Assembly (NCBI RefSeq): GCF_900111075.1
Contig: NZ_FOFZ01000012.1
Span: 1 to 64,000, forward strand
Direction: 5' to 3'
From: Flavobacterium frigoris
Lineage (GTDB): Bacteria; Bacteroidota; Bacteroidia; Flavobacteriales; Flavobacteriaceae
DNA: 64,000 nucleotides
Under the pieces are notes generated by a model. That model did not search any database, was not told where the DNA came from, and was given only the letters and a program-made list of their open reading frames with translations. Both the position numbers and the translations under genes were made by a program. Positions within the stretch are counted from its first letter, which is position 1. Each line of letters starts with the position of its first letter. Shown here in pieces: positions 62,469-64,000 of the stretch.

Positions 62469-63787
62469 TTCAATAGTTTCTTGATTGTTGTTAATTTGTC
62501 GTTATACGGAGCGTAGCGCATCGGTAAATCCAACCAATTTGCTTTTTTTACTATTCCTTTTTTATGCGAAAAAACATCAAAACTCAAAGACCCGTGATAG
62601 GCACCAATGCCACTATGTCCTACACCTCCAAAAGGCAATCGTTTATTTGAAAAATGAACTACAGTATCATTTATACAACCTCCTCCAAAAGAGTAGTTTT
62701 GAATAATTTGTTTTGCAAATGTTTTATTCTCCGTAAAAACATACAAAGACAATGGCTTTTCATATTTTGAAATCACGGCGTGTATATCAGCATCACTAGA
62801 ATATTCAAGGATAGGTAATAAAGGCCCAAATATTTCGTCCTTCATGATAAGACTGTCAAGATCAGATTCATCAATAAGCGTTGGCGCTATATAACAGTCA
62901 GATTCATCAGATTGACCACCAAAAATGACTTTGTCGTTGTCAATCATCTCAGTTAATCGAGTCCAATTTTTAACATTGACAATTCTGGCAAAATCAGGGG
63001 ATTCTTCAGGTTTATTTCCGTATGCCGTAGTTATCTCCTCTTTCAAATAGTCAATGAACTTAAGTTTCATATTTTTTTGAATCAAGATATAATCTGGAGC
63101 AATACAGGTTTGTCCCGCATTTATGAATTTTCCCCAAACAATTCTTTTTGCCGCCAATTTTAAATTAGCAGTTTCATCAATAATACACGGATTTTTTCCG
63201 CCAAGTTCTAATGTTATCGGAGTCAGGTGTTCTGCTGCTGCCTTCGCCACTATTTTTCCAACAGGAACGCTTCCAGTAAAAAAGATATAATCCCAGCGTT
63301 GCGATAGTAAATTTTTGGAGACATCCACACCACCCTGAATGACTTCCACGTGATTCACATGGAACGTTTTTGCTATTATTTTTGCAATAATAGCAGAAGT
63401 ATTAAGCGTTAATTCCGATGGTTTTAGTACGACTTGATTTCCGGCAGCAACTGCCGAAACTAGAGGACAAAGAGCCAATTGAAAGGGATAATTCCATGGA
63501 GCAATGATTAACACTTTTCCATAAGGTTCCTTGTAGATATAATCTGTTGAGGGAAAATTAAGTAGTGATGGAAGAACCCTTTTTGGCTTCGCCCATGTAC
63601 TCAAGTTCTTAATTGTATCTTTTAATTCAGAAATTACATAACTTGTCTCAGTTAGGACCGCTTCAAAAGCAGGCTTTTTGAAATCATCATATAAAGCTTT
63701 AATGATCTCCTCTTCATGAATTATAATATTATCAAGAAGTTTTATTAAAGTCTCTTTTCTATATTCTATATTAGTTTTGTAGCTCAT
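62459..63787 (-). CDS. Aldehyde dehydrogenase family protein
   Basis: From ATG 63787 the product has 442 residues. It has APWNYPFQLALCPL, FFTGSVPVGKIV, LELGGKNPCI and catalytic-Cys NAGQTCIAPDY, of the class 3-like (fatty) aldehyde dehydrogenase type that lacks a long N-terminal extension. A hydrophobic C-terminal helix is not obvious. An ATG at 63817 would add ten residues. It oxidises aldehydes to acids with NAD(P) and leads the operon with the nitroreductase. Confidence 0.9.
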   Translation of the reverse strand: MSYKTNIEYRKETLIKLLDNIIIHEEEIIKALYDDFKKPAFEAVLTETSYVISELKDTIKNLSTWAKPKRVLPSLLNFPSTDYIYKEPYGKVLIIAPWNYPFQLALCPLVSAVAAGNQVVLKPSELTLNTSAIIAKIIAKTFHVNHVEVIQGGVDVSKNLLSQRWDYIFFTGSVPVGKIVAKAAAEHLTPITLELGGKNPCIIDETANLKLAAKRIVWGKFINAGQTCIAPDYILIQKNMKLKFIDYLKEEITTAYGNKPEESPDFARIVNVKNWTRLTEMIDNDKVIFGGQSDESDCYIAPTLIDESDLDSLIMKDEIFGPLLPILEYSSDADIHAVISKYEKPLSLYVFTENKTFAKQIIQNYSFGGGCINDTVVHFSNKRLPFGGVGHSGIGAYHGSLSFDVFSHKKGIVKKANWLDLPMRYAPYNDKLTTIKKLLKWI

Positions 63788-63855
63788 TATAAATTTGGAT
63801 AAATAATTTCTATGCAAGTTAATTCTTAAATTTTAAAAATGATTTTTTATTCAAC

Positions 63856-63863
63856 CAAAATTA
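63856..63863 (-). promoter_or_regulatory. Likely -7 element of the aldehyde dehydrogenase operon
   Basis: Minus-strand TAATTTTG fits TAnnTTTG. It overlaps the stop codon of the upstream pseudouridine synthase gene. Confidence 0.45.
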
Positions 63864-64000
63864 TAGTGCATTCCAGATTACTTCATTTGGTACAGGTGCA
63901 GTAATGGATAGCGTTTCTTTTGATACTGGATGTACAAAAACTAATTTTCGTGCGTGCAAATGGATGCCGCCGTCAGGGTTGCTTCGGTCAAAACCATATT
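63861..64000 (-). CDS. RluA-family pseudouridine synthase, C-terminal fragment
   Basis: Only the last 46 codons are inside the window; the frame is open to the right edge. Sequence such as GIHLHARKLVFVHPVSKE and the ending PNEVIWNAL match the C-terminal strand region of RluA/RluC/RluD enzymes, which make pseudouridine in rRNA or tRNA. The stop is TAA at 63861-63863. The catalytic Asp lies outside. Confidence 0.8.
   Translation of the reverse strand, partial: YGFDRSNPDGGIHLHARKLVFVHPVSKETLSITAPVPNEVIWNAL

Noticed and set aside
1..64000. tRNA, rRNA, CRISPR arrays or an intact prophage
   Set aside because: No tRNA-type T arm outside the tmRNA, no spaced direct repeats and no phage structural genes were seen.

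Overview
The window looks like a chromosome segment of a Flavobacterium-type member of the Bacteroidota. The evidence is AT-rich DNA, promoter elements of the form TAnnTTTG in front of many genes, almost no Shine-Dalgarno sites at starts, a tmRNA with a tag ending YALAA, and typical Bacteroidota families (SusC-like outer-membrane receptor, MCC-type carboxylase, AlaDH/PNT-family saccharopine-type dehydrogenase). Both ends are cut: a REP-associated transposase at the left and an RluA-type pseudouridine synthase at the right are partial.

Positions 1-2040 are accessory DNA. They hold the end of one RAYT (Y1 transposase), a GTGGGC-headed REP hairpin, an orphan C-terminal fragment of a probable polymorphic toxin whose stop overlaps the start of a likely immunity gene, and a second RAYT. 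This RAYT is flanked by inverted 32-bp REPs and is broken by two inverted 31-nt insertions; removing both restores one reading frame. The tmRNA gene follows on the minus strand.

Positions 2700-31700 are mostly housekeeping genes in short units: a serine hydrolase, a saccharopine-type dehydrogenase, a TPR protein, fumC, a small membrane protein, a TonB-dependent receptor, arsC, a CAAX protease next to menE, an S41 peptidase, acetyltransferases, an acyl-CoA carboxylase beta subunit, lpxD, an outer-membrane phospholipase, a TonB-C/MORN protein, prfB with a programmed +1 frameshift, threonine aldolase, EbfC, oligopeptidase B, and a convergent cystathionine-beta-synthase-like / cystathionine-gamma-synthase-like pair that could form a transsulfuration route. 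MarC and an Lrp/AsnC regulator follow.

Positions 31800-41450 carry lpdA, a lipocalin, a DoxX-like protein, the close run pabB-tilS-dsbD (last two overlapping) and amt. Positions 41680-46030 are a two-gene secreted amidohydrolase operon in which two of the three catalytic domains appear to lack the metal-binding HxH. Positions 46179-51441 are a tightly coupled five-gene minus-strand operon: a sodium:solute symporter, a GNAT acetyltransferase, an M20 deacylase, an alanine racemase and a second PLP racemase-fold protein. It reads like an import-and-racemise/deacylate module for amino-acid derivatives and is the most system-like cluster here.

Positions 51990-64000 hold comM/yifB, an RhlE-type helicase, a zinc metallopeptidase, a 1351-residue hybrid sensor kinase, a membrane protein, a nitroreductase-aldehyde dehydrogenase pair and the rluA-like fragment.

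Three intergenic copies (near 8461, 18761 and 54066) of one structured repeat share conserved arms around a hairpin whose sequence differs but whose pairing is kept. All three read in the same direction. With the two REP types near the RAYTs, they are the main structure not explained by genes. No tRNA, rRNA, CRISPR array or complete prophage was seen.
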